This document shows, piece after piece, positions 1-11,871 of a stretch of DNA of 64,000 bases. How positions within the stretch are numbered: the first letter of the stretch is position 1; the number at the start of each line of letters is the position of its first letter. The DNA is from Talpa occidentalis (Eukaryota > Chordata > Mammalia > Eulipotyphla > Talpidae), in the NCBI RefSeq assembly GCF_014898055.3, contig NW_023605083.1, positions 92,281,483 to 92,345,482 of the forward strand. Direction: 5' to 3'. The translations under genes and the position numbers were made by a program. Under the pieces are notes generated by a model. The model ran no database searches. It was not told the origin of the DNA and saw only the letters and a program-made list of their open reading frames with translations.

Positions 1-232
1 AGGATATTTAAACATAAAAAATGACATTTTGAGTGGAACAATGAGACTAGGGCTGTCACACACTGTGAGGTGGTGGTTTCAAAGATAAAGACAAATTTGA
101 AAATGTCAGGTTTGAGATTACTGATTAGAAATCCAAGTTGAAATGCAAAAGAGGCAACTGGATACTGAGGTCTGGGACAAGCCATCCGCCTGTAGATACC
201 TGAAGTCTTTAAAAAAAAAAAAATTAAAAAAA

Positions 233-378
233 AATTTATTTATGCATACAAGAACTGGGGTACAGGCCAGAGGTATGAGGGATGAGAGGATTCACAAGAG
301 ACAGAGTGGGAAGCAGAACAGGAGGATCTATTGAAAAACACTGCTGAGGGGAGCAGTGGGGGTGACAGGAGTTCTGCT
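233..378 (-). mobile_element. SINE, T subtype, head missing
   Basis: Tail through CACTGCTGAGGGGAGCAGTG is present; the tRNA-like head is absent, so this is a 5'-truncated copy in RPL26 intron 3. Confidence 0.8.
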
Positions 379-950
379 GTCACTGGATCAGTGACCCTGG
401 TACTAGCTGATCTGGTGAGGGCAGCAAAAATATGACTGGCACAGTTCAAGAATGAGAAAGCACTTGCTCTTAGAAGATTCATACTGAAGTATAGCTGAAG
501 TGTCATGAGGCTTGTGACTACTGTGGGGTGGGGAAGTGAGATAAAGCAAAGGAGGCAAAATGTTAATAATGAATTCTAGGCAAAAGACGGAGGTCTTTCA
601 TCTTTCTGCAGTTTGAAAATTAAATTCATGGTGCCAACACAAGATCTTTAAAAAAACAAAACAAAACAAAACAAAAACCCACAAAACATTTCAGTATTTG
701 ATCAATCACTATGTGTACTCACTACCTCTACATTCAACATTTAAAAAAAAAAAAAAAGGGAACCGAGATTAGCGACAATATTGGATAATTCACATTAAAG
801 TCTAGGAAAGGCACTGGTTGCTATAGAATTAGACTGGATTGTCTATCTCGGCTTTGACATTACACCACCGTCCATGGGATCTTAGCCTTTGACTTTTAAT
901 AATCACACTGCAGAGGCTTGTAAAGCGGCCTTACAGCTAACTCAGTTTTT

Positions 951-1177
951 TTATTTATGCATACAAGAACTAGAGTATAGGCCAGAGGTGTGGTGGGTGA
1001 GAGGATTCACCAGAGACAGAGCGGGGAACAGAACAGGCAGGTTGACTGAAATACACTGCTGAGGGGAGCAGCGGGCGAGTCAGGAGAAGTCTGCTACACC
1101 ATGTGTGTAGCTCCCTGGCTGTGGATAGCTTCATAGGTTGTGTCTTTAACCCCTTGCACCAGCAGGGAGGCCCCCCC
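951..1177 (-). mobile_element. SINE, T subtype
   Basis: Complete but internally shortened around the promoter boxes. Flanks AACTCAGTTTT and AACTCATTTTT look like a decayed target duplication. In RPL26 intron 3. Confidence 0.85.
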
Positions 1178-1369
1178 AACTCATTTTTAATGCACAAAAG
1201 TAAACAGTGTCAGCTCAATTTAACCTAAATATTAAGGTGCATTTATTAAGATGGTTCAAACAGCTCATTAATAACTTTTTAGGAAAACATATTAAACACA
1301 GAATGACTTAAAGGGACCTTGATTTCATAAAGATTTTAAGATTTCCAACACACCTAAAACCAGTGTCTA

Positions 1370-2664
<1,295 letters not shown>

Positions 2665-2752
2665 CTACTTAAACTGAACGGCCTATTGAAATTTAAAAAA
2701 CTTGCTTCACCAGGATAGGTACTGTGTTTGTGGAATAAAGAATTCCCCATTA

Positions 2753-3059
2753 GGGCCTCCCCGGTGGCGCAGCGGTTGAGCGCTGGGTTGCGAAGCTGCC
2801 CGCGGGCTCTGCGGCGCCGGTACGATCCCCGGCTGCTTCCCGGCCACCGGAGGAGGGTCCCGCATGGCGCGCAGACCTCTCCTACCGCCCGCTGCTCCCC
2901 TCAGCAGTGTACTTCGGTCCTCTGCCTGCTCTGCTCCCCGCTCTGGCTCTGGTGAATTCTCTCACCCTCCCGCGCTTCTGACTGTACCCAGTGCATGTAT
3001 AAACAAAACAAAACAAACCAGCAAACAAATAAATAAAGCATGCCTCTATAAAAAAAAAA
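2753..3059 (+). mobile_element. SINE, G subtype, full length
   Basis: Intact head GGGCCTCCCCGGTGGCGCAG with A-box-like text and a B box (GGTACGATCCC; one change from GGTTCGATCCC). Perfect 12-bp duplication AATTCCCCATTA (2741-2752, 3060-3071). In RPL26 intron 1. Confidence 0.93.
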
Positions 3060-3388
3060 AATTCCCCATTAATAAAATACTTCCTTTAGTCACTGAACTT
3101 TGTTTACATCCTTCAAAGTCCTGAAGTACTATGTACAGGCTAGGACTTTATCTCTGCTGAGTGCAAAGCAGGGCGACCACTCAATTCTTCAAATACAACA
3201 TCACGTTTTAGAAAGACCATCGCTACCTTATGAGATTTTGAGCGCGAACATTTAGCCACATGCAAAATCAATCAGACCCCCATCACCCCAAACTGGAAAT
3301 ACTGCACTGTCGGGCACCAAAACTTCCCCATGTGCGAGAGCCTCGAAGTTCCCTGGTTTTACCAAGGTCATTTCGAGAACATTCTTTA

Positions 3389-3710
3389 TTTATTTTTTTT
3401 TTTTTAAAATAGAGGCATGTTTATTTATTTATTTATTATATTTGTTTGTTTGTTTTGTTTATACATGCACTGGGTACAGTCAGAAGCGCGGGAGGGTGAG
3501 AGAATTCACCAGAGCCAGAGTGGGGAGCAGAGCAGGCAGAAGGACTGAAGTACACTGCTGAGGGGAGCAGCGGGTGGCAGGAGAGGTCTGCGCGCCATGT
3601 GGGATCCTCCTCTGGTGGCCGGGGAGCAGCCGGGGATTGAACCGGCGCCGCAGAGGCCGCGGGCAGCTTCGCAACCCAGCGCTCAACCGCTGCGCCACCG
3701 GGGAGGCCCC
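3389..3710 (-). mobile_element. SINE, G subtype, full length
   Basis: Perfect 16-bp duplication TCGAGAACATTCTTTA (3373-3388, 3711-3726). Inverted relative to the copy at 2753, about 330 bases away, in RPL26 intron 1. Confidence 0.93.
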
Positions 3711-3990
3711 TCGAGAACATTCTTTAAACTACATTGTCCAGACCTGTCTTTATTTCCACAGAATCCCTCCTCTCCCTGTTCCGATTCGAAGTTCCCAAAC
3801 CCCTTCTCCTCCCCTCTTCCCCAGTTCGGCGTCCTTCAGCTAGGGGGAAAAACAGGTCGACATCATCCTAGCTTTTCTCCTCCGGTGCCATTCGGCTGCC
3901 TGGAGAATATAGGACTCCTCGGGGTCCGAAGCCTTGCTGCCTGAGAACGGATGGCTGCGGATTGTTACTGCTTCCCCGGCAAATGCTCAC

Positions 3991-4022
3991 CCGCCGGTGC
4001 TCCAGCGATGGCCGCAAAAGGG
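3991..4022 (-). other. RPL26: RPL26 non-coding exon 1 (5'UTR, TOP-like start)
   Basis: On the minus strand a pyrimidine tract (CCTTTTCCCTTTTGCGG) leads into GGCCATCGCTGGAGCACCGGCG, followed by a GTGAGC donor at 3985-3990. A C-initiated oligopyrimidine start, a downstream GCCATC YY1-type site and a very short first exon are standard for ribosomal-protein genes. The donor is clear; the exact start (about 4020-4028) is inferred. The exon has no ATG. Intron 1 then runs 2544-3990. Confidence 0.8.
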
Positions 4023-4027
4023 AAAAG

Positions 4028-4080
4028 GCCCACACGCCACTTCCGGTTCGGCAAGTTTACAAGAGATCTCGCGAGACTCG
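4028..4080 (-). promoter_or_regulatory. RPL26: RPL26 core promoter with ETS site and TCTCGCGAGA palindrome
   Basis: Immediately upstream of the inferred start lies CCGGAAGTGG (complement 4037-4046), an ETS/GABP-type site common in ribosomal-protein promoters, and the perfect palindrome TCTCGCGAGA (4067-4076), an element of TATA-less housekeeping promoters that Kaiso/ZBTB33 and related factors are reported to bind. No TATA box is visible. Confidence 0.7.
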
Positions 4081-4395
4081 ATGTCTCGGAGCGGGAGAGG
4101 CGCCGAGTTCGAACGAGGGTAGGAAACTGGGTAAGAAATTGGTGACTAGTGTCCTCTCGCGGCTAGGAGGGGAACTGCCAGGGACGCTGCGCGGGACCGC
4201 AAAGCTCACCTCTCAGGTTCCTGCTGTTTCTTGAGAGCTGGGTTATGCAGCGGTGTTGTCTGGGAAGCGTCGTCACCCCGCGAGTGGCGGGGGCTGCTCA
4301 GGATCTGGCGATCCCGGTGGGTGATGAAGGAGCGAGCGGCCCCCGGGGTCCTTGTCCCGTCACTTCCGGGCTTCGCGCGCGCGGTCTACTTTGGG

Positions 4396-4410
4396 CCGCC
4401 AGGTGGCGCC
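4396..4410 (+). promoter_or_regulatory. CTCF-like motif in the RPL26 CpG island
   Basis: CCGCCAGGTGGCGCC fits the CTCF core (CCASYAGRKGGCRC) closely. It is nearly palindromic, so orientation is unclear. It sits about 380 bases upstream of the RPL26 start. Confidence 0.55.
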
Positions 4411-5586
4411 AGGCACCTCGGCTACCTGGACACCTTTCCTGCCCGCCCGGCACGCGTGGGCGTGTGGAGTCCTCAGGTACCTCGGCTCCTGCTGGGCCGG
4501 CTGCCGCCCACACAGCTTGGCGCGCGCTGTTGCCGCCGTGGGGTCTGCCCCAGATTCGGCTCCGGTCTGCGAGGCGCGTTCCCAGGAGTCGGGCCACCCG
4601 TCGGTCCGCCCGCCACCCCCGAAGCACGTCTGAACCCGCGTTTCCAACGAGCCCCCCAGTGATACCGAGCGCGTTGGCCCGAGGAGCGCGGCGGGAGGAG
4701 GTGTTTCCCTGCCGAGACCTGAGCCTCTTTCTGAATTTCGCTGCCTGCTGTCATGCAGTCAAAGAGCTTAAGCAGGGCAAGGTGATGCGCTCCCTTGCAA
4801 ATGAATTCCGGGACAGGCTGCGGGGCAGGGTGAACTCCCGCGGCGTGCCTAGCCGGGCATCTTGGGGATCGGTTTCTGCTGAATGAATACAGGTGTCATG
4901 CTGGCAGAAGACACATTTCATAATGATACATCAGACACGATATGTAGTACTAGCTTGCTGAGTGCTACGGACACTCTTCTCACTTTTCATTAGGAACTCC
5001 TTTAATCCAGTAGTCTTGTGCTGCTGGTGTATCTTAGTCCATTTTACAAAAAGATATTGAACCACACGGAAGTGGGAGGAGCTTGTGTAAGGTCCTGTAA
5101 AGCCCTTGGCTTATAGATGAACGTATTGCAGGCTGGTTACCCAGCCCTTGCGGTAATTGTATATGTTCCCAGTTTGTAGGAATCTGTGAGGTCAAGTCAA
5201 AAGAGTGAGAAGCCATGTCCTTGAGGGTCCAGACTATAATCAATAAAGAACACGTGCTTTATGATCTTAAAATAGTTGTGTTTTAGACAATGGAGTACTA
5301 TTCAGTAATCAAAAAAGATAAACTCATGCCATTCCTAACAACATGTATGGTCTAGAAGGGATTATGCGCAGTGAAATAAGTCAGAAGGAAACAGAAAAAT
5401 ATTGGATGGTTTCACTTCTAGGAGGAATATAGGGAAACTGAACAAACGGTAAAAAAATAAAGAAAAAACTTGCAGGCAAACTAAATCTGAGGCATACGTT
5501 AGGGAGGGAGAGAGAGAAGGATCAAAACAGGAGGGAAGAGTGCAGGTGACTAAGGTGATGGCTCATGATTGATGTAGTGGTGGGAG

Positions 5587-5854
5587 TTTTCTTTTTTAAA
5601 GATTTTATTTATGCATGCAAGAACTGGGGTGTAGGCCAGAAGTGTGGGGGTGAGAGGATTCACCAGAGACAGAGTGGGGAACAGAACAGGCAGATCTACT
5701 GAAATCCACTGCTGAGGGGAGCAGCAGGCGAGACAGGAGAGGTCTGCTGGGCCATGTGGGTCGCCTCCCTGGCTGGGGATGGAACTCTTGCTGCAGTGCC
5801 TGGCAATAGTTTGGCAGTGCTGAGTCTTTAACCCCTGTGCCACTAGGGAGGCCT
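5587..5854 (-). mobile_element. SINE, T subtype, inside an L1
   Basis: Duplication GTGGTGGGAG at 5577-5586 and 5855-5864. It splits the L1 at 5286-6265. Confidence 0.9.
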
Positions 5855-5942
5855 GTGGTGGGAGATTTATGAGGACTACACCTGAGGGGGGAAATTAAAT
5901 ATTGTACAAAACAAGCAACAATGTAAGAAAATAAAAAAGTTT

Positions 5943-6236
5943 GGGCCTCCCTGGTGGTACAAGGGGTTAAGCACTGCAACGTGAAGCTATCTGCAGCCTC
6001 TGCAGCACGAGTTCCATCCCCGGCTGGCCAGGGAGTTATCCACATGGCACCAGGGGGTTACCCACATGGCACAGCAGACCTCTCCTGTCTTGCCTGCTGC
6101 TCCCCTCAGCAGTGTACTTTGGTTGATCTGCCTGTTCTGCTCCCCACTCTGTCTCTGGTGAATCCTCTCATCCCTGCACCTCTGGCCTGTACCCCAGTTC
6201 TTGTATGCATAAATAAATAAATCTTTAAAAAAAAGA
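5943..6236 (+). mobile_element. SINE, T subtype, with 22-bp internal duplication
   Basis: The unit CCAGGG.GTTA.CCACATGGCA occurs twice in tandem (about 6029-6074). Inserted near the 3' end of the same L1. Confidence 0.88.
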
Positions 6237-6354
6237 AAATGAAGTTTAATCAATAATTTTTTAAAAGTTGTGTTTTAAAAGCTGTGAAGGAAATAGTCCC
6301 AAGTTTTATTCACAATTCACAATTTTAGTGAGGATTCCTCTGCTGTAATGCTTT

Positions 6355-6780
6355 TCAACAAATGTTTATGGATCATCTTTGCAAAGCAACCCTGAATTGG
6401 ATGCTGGGATTACAAAATTAGCCAAAGTCTGCCTGCAGAAAGTTCATTGTCTTAAGAGGAGAGATAAACAACTGAATTAACCACAGGATCGTAGTATACT
6501 CCAAGCCTGACTGGCCTGGGTGCTTCTATGCTTCTGGAATATTAGAGGGCTCTGGGGTCAGGGAAGAGGGGTGAGGTCACTCTTGAGTGACTTTTGAAGA
6601 ATGTTAAAATTAGCTGCATGAGGCAATGGGAATAGCTTGAGGGAAGGCACGGAGGTGTGAAGCAAGATGACACATCGTCTCCAGGAAGGACCCTGGTCTT
6701 TGTGGCTGGTGTGAGAGGGCTCCGGGGGGCAAGTCTTATTTAGATGCTGAAAGTCATAGGGAGTCACTGGGGCCCTCTGC
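6355..6780 (+). mobile_element. L2 fragment
   Basis: CAACAAATGTTTATGGATCA..GGATGCTGGGATTACA and AGTTCATTGTCTTAAGAGGAG follow the order of an L2 3' end, decayed. Confidence 0.5.
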
Positions 6781-7294
6781 CTTCCTGCTGGTCTTCATAG
6801 CCTTGCCCCCTTCTCTTCATAGTTTCCTTAACTCCCCTCTTCCTCAGACCTCCTGTACCAATCATCTTCCTCTTTTCCCACAAAGGCTATCTCTGCTTCC
6901 TTAACCTCCACATCATTTTCTTTTGTCACCTTTCTTCTTACCTCTCTCCCTCCCGACATCCAGTCATCAAAATTAAACCTTCAGCCCACCATTTGAACAG
7001 CATAACCCCCTGTCTACAGTGTGAAGATTGCTGGCGTACAGATTGTACACACAGATGCAAATTACTGGTAACCTAGTTCTGGAGTCTGTTTATCTCTACA
7101 AGTATCTGTTGGGCGTCTTGACACATCCTTACATTCCTCATTTATGATTTGAAAGGGTCCTTTAAACTGGTTCCTTCAGGTAATTTCGAAGAGGGTATTT
7201 GTGGAGCCTCAAGACACATGAAAGCAGATATCCGGATTCCACACCCAAGTGCCTTGAACTGAACTTTTTTCCTAGACACCAAACCATCCTGCTT

Positions 7295-7430
7295 ATTTGT
7301 TCATTCATTCCTGCATGAGTGCTTCACATATTTACTCTTTACGGACTATTTACCAACTCTTACTCTACTAAATTCACTGAGATACCAGGAGTGTACCAAT
7401 TAGTAAGAACCGACTTCCCCTCAAGGAGCA
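7295..7430 (+). mobile_element. L2 fragment
   Basis: TTGTTCATTCATTCCTGCAT through CCAGGAGTGTACC and CAAGGAGCATGC resembles an L2 3' end. A 15-base A run at 7440 follows. Confidence 0.45.
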
Positions 7431-8036
7431 TGCTGTTTAAAAAAAAAAAAAAAAAGTGTGCTGTTTTGAAGGGGATGGACTTGTCAGCAAATATGCATAA
7501 TATTTGTGTCCCCAGAAGATGCAGTCCATTCTGACTGAGGTAGAGGACTGGCAAGTCTTCATCGGTAACCTTTGAACTGTTTTTAGGAAGTGAGGTAGAA
7601 TTCTCCAGGTGGGAAAGAGGGAAAGTATAATCCAGAAGGAGGGCGACTCTCAAGCAAAGGCCCAGAGGCCTGTACCCCACTGCAATGCTTGTTGGAACTG
7701 CAAATACTTGTGTTGAGAATTAGTTGTGGTTTTCGTTTGTATCCACTGAGAACAGCATGAAGGAAAGTGAATTGTAAGGATGGGGCAAGATTCTTTGTTT
7801 TGTGCCAAAAATGGAGATCAAAGGGAGAAGAAAGAGCAGCAGAGCTGTCTGTGAGCCTCCTCCAGGCTTCATTGAGAGGGGTGATAGGATGTGTCTGAGG
7901 GGTGCAGAGGTCTCTAATGTGCACACCCGCGTTCCTGGGAACCCTGGCTCAGGGCTTGGGGCTCCTTAATCTTGTTGTGTAGGCCTAGACTATTCAAGGA
8001 TCTATTAAAGGTTATTGTGATGTGAGGTATTGGGCA

Positions 8037-8038
<2 letters not shown>

Positions 8039-8074
<36 letters not shown>
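8039..8074 (+). repeat. (GT)n microsatellite
   Basis: About 18 uninterrupted GT units. Confidence 0.95.
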
Positions 8075-8076
<2 letters not shown>

Positions 8077-8171
8077 GGGGTAGGGGTTGCTTCTGGGCGA
8101 GGAGAGGATGAGAAGAACAACAGTTTTTACTTAAACTTTGGCATCTATCCATCATCTACGTAATGGTTTCC

Positions 8172-8442
8172 TTTTTTTTTTAAAGATTTATTTATGCATA
8201 CTAAAGCTGGGGTGTAGGCTAGAAGTGCGGGGGTGTAGGGGGTGGGAGGATTCACAGAGACAGAGTGGGGAGCAGAACAGGGGGAGTGACTGAATATACA
8301 TGTAGGGGAGCAATGGGTGAGACAGGAGAGGTCTGCTGCGCCATGTGGGTTAGTGCCCTGGCTGGGGACCGAACTCACACTGCAGTGGCTGCTGATAGCT
8401 TCATAGTGCTGAGACCTAACTCCTTGCACCACCAGGGAGGTT
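8172..8442 (-). mobile_element. SINE, T subtype
   Basis: Flanks AATGGTTTCCTT / AATGGTTTCTTT. Tail has an inserted GGGTGTAGG repeat near 8230. Confidence 0.88.
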
Positions 8443-8610
8443 CCTACTGAATGGTTTCTTTCTGTAGTGCCCTAACCCCAGGATGGTTGCTTGAAGCAAA
8501 AGATTTCATTTGAGAAAGGAAAAGAAGGGTAGACAAGAATCAAAACAAGAACATTAAATTATGCACTCCAAAGAAACCCCATAGAATCTGAAAAATATTG
8601 AGAATATTGG

Positions 8611-8875
8611 GGGCCTCCCTGGTGGCACAAGGGGTTAAGACGCAACCGATGAAGCTATCCGCAGCCACTGCAGCACGAGTTCAATCCCCAGCCAGGAGGT
8701 GACCCACATGGCGCAGCAAACCTCTCCTGTCTCCCCACTGCTCCCTCAGCAGTGTACTTTGGTGGATCTGCCTGTTCTGTTCCCTACTCTGTCTCTGGTG
8801 AATCCTCTCACCCCGCCCCCCCACACCTCTGGCCCATACCTCAGCTCTTGTATGCATAAATAAATAAATCTTAAA
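8611..8875 (+). mobile_element. SINE, T subtype
   Basis: Perfect 17-bp duplication AAAATATTGAGAATATT on both sides (8592-8608, ending at 8893). Confidence 0.92.
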
Positions 8876-9059
8876 AAAAATATTGAGAATATTAAACTTT
8901 TTACCTTCCTTCCTGAGGTGTCTGTTAAACATAAGCTGTCACTCCTCTAACCAGACAAACCAGCCCCATGAGCCCACTGACATTCCAACCACAGGCCAAG
9001 CAGTCTAGCAGCTTCTGAGTGTTCTTGGGGCTGATTCTTTACCTATATGCCGACGTTTC

Positions 9060-9830
9060 TACTAGAGGTTTTCATTTTCATTTTCAAATAAATAATATGT
9101 TTACTTGCTTCAAATATCCGAAAGTATGAGAGGGAAAGGGAAGATTTCCCCTCCCATTCTAGCCTTTTGTCATCCCCTTCCAGTTAATCTCTGTTACCAG
9201 CGATTTTTGGTGTAGCTTTCCAATTTCTTTCTGCAGAAGTAAATAAGCAAATAGGAATGTAAATTCTTATCCCCCCAACTGTCTACAAAGCTCCACAACA
9301 GTCGCTGACTCCCTGGCTTTCTCCCATCGGTCATTGTACTGTGAAGACTTTCAGTGTCAGTCCTAGACTTCCTCTGTGTTCCTTTTACTCCTGCATGAGA
9401 GTTCCTTGACCTTATATTATACAGCCAGCCCTCTGTTGGTTGACATGTAGGGTATTTGCAATCCTTGCTTATTACAAACAACGCTGTAATTACCTAACAT
9501 TGTACATATGCCTCTGCCCATCACGGCAAGTGCATCTGCAGGACACATTTCTGAAACAGGAATTGTGGGATCAAAGTGGAAATTCTGATAGATGTCCAAT
9601 TTTCCTTCCTAGGAGTTTTACCGATATACATCCCCACCGTTTCTCCTGGTTCCCCTCAGCTTTGGCTGCAGAGTGGGTCAGGCTTTGATGAGCTAATGGG
9701 TGAAATTGGTGTACAAACAGATTTTAATTTGCATTTCTTTCACAAACATGATCGAGTAAATGGTTAGGAGTCATTTGTGTTTGTATTTTCAAACTGTCTT
9801 TTTGACTTCAAATAAATTATCTTGGAAGTC
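9060..9830 (-). mobile_element. Old LINE-1 fragment
   Basis: Inverse of an ancient L1 3' region: GGGTATTTGCAATCC.TGCTTATTACAAACAACGCTG followed by TGTACATATGCCTCTG and AATTGTGGGATCAAAG. It is heavily diverged and its boundaries are approximate. Confidence 0.6.
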
Positions 9831-11148
9831 CAAGCTCACAGCTTTACACATTTGCAATGTCACTGGAATCTTTGTGAAAATAGATACCTTTATTTAAAAA
9901 ATAGTTTCTGACATTCTCTGAAAATAAAAGGAGTGCCATCTACAAATCACCACTGAATGATAATGAAAACATTACAGATGTTTCGAAACTTCCTTTTGAC
10001 AAACACCAGAATCTGAGGCCAGTCAAGTCCCCAGAAATTCATGGCATTGTTTTTTTTTTTTTTTTTTTTAAATATTATCATGGCATTGTTGAAAGCAACC
10101 TGGCTGAGGTTAAAACAGACTCATGAGTCTTTGTAAATGTGAGATTTGTATTCCTATAATAAATATTTCCCCCATGAATCCACCTGTATTCCCCGCCCCC
10201 ACCCCCGTGTCAAGTAGCACCCATGCTTTCTCTCTTTTTGAAAAGAGCATGAAGAAGTCCTTAAATAGTTTAGATCAGCCCAAGTAGTCCATGTAGTGTG
10301 GATCCCATTCCCTAGTGGCCCCCAAATGACCACCACTGGGAGCATTTGGGAATCAGGCAAGAGGCAGAGGGCTATTTCTTTTTTCCATCGATAGCGTACT
10401 TGCTGAGAGAGGTAGAGGTTGTGAAAGGCTCAGTTCTTGGCACACCTGGGGTTTTGTTGTTTTTCATCTTATTATTAATTTTAGATTATGACTCATGGAT
10501 TTCAGGGTCTTAATAAACAGAAAATAACTCTCCTCAAATGACTCGCTCCTCAGGCAAGAGCCAATCTGCAGTTTTTCTAATGGTCCTCATCAATGACCCT
10601 CAGCACAGTCCAATGTGGGGTCCTCTGGTAAAGAAGCCTGGGCCAGCAGCCAACAGCACCTGGGTTTCAGCATTTATGGAGACAGTAGCTTCCCTGACAA
10701 GCACGGTTGTTTTCTTCCCCACCCATCCTCACCCAGCCCAGCCTGGGAATCCACCTCAGAAACTGGCCCAGCTGGTGTGGCCTCTAATGAGTGGTTGGGT
10801 CATGAGGAGGAGGACTTGGGCTGGGAGGGAGGTGAGAGCCTGCAGGGGTTAATTTGCCCACATAGTTCTCAGCTGACTCAAATCTCAGCCATCAGGTTTC
10901 CCCTGCACTCCCTGCCTTCTAGGTCACCTTTGAGAACCCCAAGACTCAAAATTTGGACCATTCCTAGGGCCTGGGAGGCTGGGGGACCCCTTCAGCCTCT
11001 ATGGGCCATTCTGCTGGCCTTCATCTCTATCTACAAACCCTTTTTCTTCCTGCGACCTCAGCATCCCTGGAAGACTCATTTCTGTTACTTCCACCAGAAA
11101 TCCTGGCCCATAGCTCCTCCCTCAGGGAAGACCTTGCAGGCTGGCACC
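9831..11148. other. Intergenic sequence without a gene
   Basis: Holds a T run at about 10051-10069 and moderately GC-rich, repeat-poor DNA downstream of RNF222. The long frame at 10615-11298 shows no family or coding signature. Nothing else supported. Confidence 0.5.
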
Positions 11149-11183
11149 GGGGGGTGGGGGAGTGGGGGGGGGTGGGGGGAGTG
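11149..11183 (+). repeat. G-tract with quadruplex potential downstream of RNF222
   Basis: At least four runs of 5-9 guanines separated by one to three bases. No gene overlaps it. Confidence 0.6.
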
Positions 11184-11871
11184 GCAGAAGGATTGGAGGT
11201 GGGAATGTGCACATGCTTGCCCAGCTCTATGGATAGCTGCTGAGATTCTGGGAAATGTGCTTGTAAACCCCTGTGCCACTCCTTCTGTTTGTCCCTAAGA
11301 ACAAGCTAGAAACCTGCATAGGAATTCTGACCTGAAGGAGCCTTGCCGTTGGGCCCCCATCTAGCAGGGTGTGCCAGCTGATGTTCCTTGTCCGCAGGGA
11401 GCCCCACCTGGCTTCAGGTAGGTCACCTGGCAGTAAGAACTACACCTCAGGGCTGGGGAGCCCACGGGAAGGGGTAAGCACCCATCTTCCTGCCTGTCCA
11501 GTTCTCACCTAGAGGAAAGGGAAAGCCTGTACTGAGGATAAACCAGGGCCCCAGTGCTGAGAAGGGGCGCCTGTCACATTTCTCACCCTGACCTGGACCC
11601 TCCAGTTTCCATTTCAGCCCAGAACTGAGCTGCTCAATTCAGCTCTAGCCTCAGAGGTCACCAGTCCCCAGCCTCCCTGGCACGCTGGAGCTGTTGGGAG
11701 CGAGGAGTAGGGTGGAGGTGGGGAGATGCCACTCTACTTCCCATCAGCACCTCCTAATGCCCTCTCTGCCCCTCCCCAGTGCCTGCCCACCCACCCCTCA
11801 GGACTTGGGTGTGTGGAGCCCAGCAGCTTCCAGAGCATCTTGAGGCCCTGCGGCCCCCCAAGTGCCACCAC

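Larger units (their letters stand above)
3890..4880. promoter_or_regulatory. CpG island over the RPL26 promoter
   Basis: About 1 kb of GC-rich DNA dense in CpG, in contrast with the AT-rich flanks. It covers RPL26 exon 1 at its left edge and extends roughly 850 bases upstream of the gene. Several open frames cross it on both strands, but they overlap each other, lack family features and are what CpG-rich DNA gives by chance. Confidence 0.85.
5286..6265 (+). mobile_element. LINE-1 3' end, interrupted by two SINEs
   Basis: Begins ACAATGGAGTACTATTCAG and continues with the L1 3' stretch GTGAAATAAGTCAGAAGGAA. It is flanked by AGTTGTGTTTTA at 5274-5285 and 6266-6277. T-subtype SINEs at 5587-5854 and about 5943-6236 lie inside it, so L1 inserted first. 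It is severely 5'-truncated. Confidence 0.85.

Noticed and set aside
2753..2860. tRNA-like A and B boxes
   Set aside because: They are the head of a SINE: no cloverleaf fold with an anticodon is apparent and a SINE body and duplication follow.
3436..3720. Recurring ~70-110-codon frames such as AQRLSAGLRSCP... across the window
   Set aside because: These are translations of the SINE consensus repeated at every copy, not genes.
4245..4886. 213-codon plus-strand frame in the RPL26 CpG island
   Set aside because: Several similar-length frames overlap on both strands, composition is Arg/Pro/Ala rich, and there is no family match or splice structure; expected by chance in CpG-rich DNA.
10615..11298. 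227-codon plus-strand frame
   Set aside because: No domain, no splice or promoter context, and low-complexity glycine/tryptophan text from the G-tract.
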